From: Chitinophagaceae bacterium
Lineage (GTDB): Bacteria > Bacteroidota > Bacteroidia > Chitinophagales > UBA10324
NCBI GenBank assembly: GCA_947469485.1
Contig: CANIPU010000001.1
Coordinates: 1 to 64,000 of the forward strand
Reading direction: 5' to 3'
Length of the DNA: 64,000 bases
Shown here: piece after piece, positions 63,492-64,000 of the stretch
How the letters are laid out: each line of letters begins with the position of its first letter
How positions within the stretch are numbered: the first letter of the stretch is position 1
Program-made: the position numbers and the translations under genes
Notes under the pieces: model-generated
Databases searched by the model: none
Seen by the model: the letters and a program-made list of their open reading frames with translations, nothing else
What the model was told of the DNA's origin: nothing

Positions 63492-64000
63492 ATGCGAAAA
63501 TTTTTACTACTAACCATAATCTTAATTTCATCCAATTCATTATTTGCTCAGACTGCAAAAGATACTAGTTGGAAAAAAGGCGGTTTCTTTTCAATTAACC
63601 TTTCACAAACTCAGTATAATAACTGGGCCGGTGGTGGAGAAAATTCATTGGCCATTAATGGACTTTTTAATGTATTCTATAATTATAAAGTAGAGAAAAC
63701 AACATGGGAAAATTCTTTAGACCTTGGGTATGGATTGGTAAAACTTTCTGATAATCCATTAAGAAAGAGTGACGATAAAATAGAATTGAATTCAAAATTC
63801 GGAAAACTTGCAAAAGGAAAATTCTTTTACAGTGGAATGCTGAATTTTAAATCACAATTCACTGAGGGCTTTAATTATCCTGATGACAGCAATGCAATTT
63901 CAAAATTTCTTGCGCCAGCTTATATAACTATTGCATTAGGTATGGATTATAAACCGAATGAATACTTTTCATTATTTATTTCTCCAGCTACAGGAAAGTT
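63492..64000 (+). CDS. DUF3078 domain protein (3' truncated by window edge)
   Basis: The frame from the ATG at 63492 is open to the window end (169 residues visible). MRKFLLLTIILISSNSLFAQ is the signal peptide; GFFSINLSQTQYNNWAGGGENSLAINGLFN is the DUF3078 signature, followed by barrel-like strands. DUF3078 proteins are Bacteroidota outer-membrane proteins of unknown role. Confidence 0.88.
   Translation, partial: MRKFLLLTIILISSNSLFAQTAKDTSWKKGGFFSINLSQTQYNNWAGGGENSLAINGLFNVFYNYKVEKTTWENSLDLGYGLVKLSDNPLRKSDDKIELNSKFGKLAKGKFFYSGMLNFKSQFTEGFNYPDDSNAISKFLAPAYITIALGMDYKPNEYFSLFISPATGK

Overview
The window comes from a low-GC (roughly 35-38 %) member of the Bacteroidota, probably near Chitinophagales/Saprospiria. 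The evidence is consistent: many secreted proteins end in type IX secretion system (T9SS) type A sorting domains (YPNP...GIYxxxI); PorP/SprF and PorV/PorQ-type proteins are present; TonB-dependent receptors carry an N-terminal carboxypeptidase-regulatory-like domain; promoters fit the Bacteroidota -7 box TAnnTTTG; most genes lack a clear Shine-Dalgarno. No rRNA, tRNA, CRISPR array or transposase was seen.

Layout. 1-9.3 kb: MoxR/DUF58 pair (MoxR cut by the window edge), RDD protein and MsbA-like ABC exporter, rbfA with a LolC/E-like permease, a lone LytTR regulator, acylphosphatase, RsmI-like methyltransferase, alkyladenine glycosylase and a PorP/SprF protein. 9.3-14.3 kb: a minus-strand operon (degenerate hydroxyacyl-CoA dehydrogenase, polysaccharide-deacetylase-like protein, FemAB/GNAT acyltransferase, upp), then a RidA homologue with a possible export signal and an EamA transporter. 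14.4-28.1 kb: a phosphate-acquisition island with T9SS proteins, a TonB receptor, a phosphate-selective-type porin, pstS, pstCAB and phoU. Several of these genes are preceded by hexamers close to TTAACA repeating every 11 bp, read here as Pho boxes. A structured minus-strand RNA with its own terminator probably lies between the TonB receptor and the porin. 28.1-31 kb: RDD, HIT, greA. 31-38.6 kb: a minus-strand operon of TonB receptor, giant exported protein and PorV/PorQ-like barrel. 38.7-47.5 kb: a 2-hydroxyacid dehydrogenase, rsmA, priA, paaN, a TMTC-like membrane/TPR protein and a lipoprotein.

47.6-58.4 kb is the accessory region: a 1372-residue T9SS-sorted purple-acid-phosphatase-like protein, two paralogous T9SS repeat proteins, a PemK/MazF toxin-antitoxin pair, a GC-rich unrecognised gene with a divergent small HTH regulator and palindromic operator, three intergenic tandem-hairpin elements and several heptanucleotide repeat tracts. 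One heptamer tract (GTTCAAA) lies inside the sorting-domain coding region of both paralogues: four units keep one in frame, three units put the other out of frame, as expected for phase variation of surface export.

58.5-61.9 kb: the ribosomal alpha-operon block infA-rpmJ-rpsM-rpsK-rpsD-rpoA-rplQ (minus strand) behind a textbook Bacteroidota promoter. 62-64 kb: a barrel protein, mscL and the start of a DUF3078 protein.

The most interesting points are the inferred Pho regulon with its fixed 11-bp, 9-nt-gap geometry, the PstS-like lobe built into PstC, the heptamer-controlled sorting domain, and the structured RNA near 21.0 kb. All are read by eye and need alignment, motif-search or expression checks.
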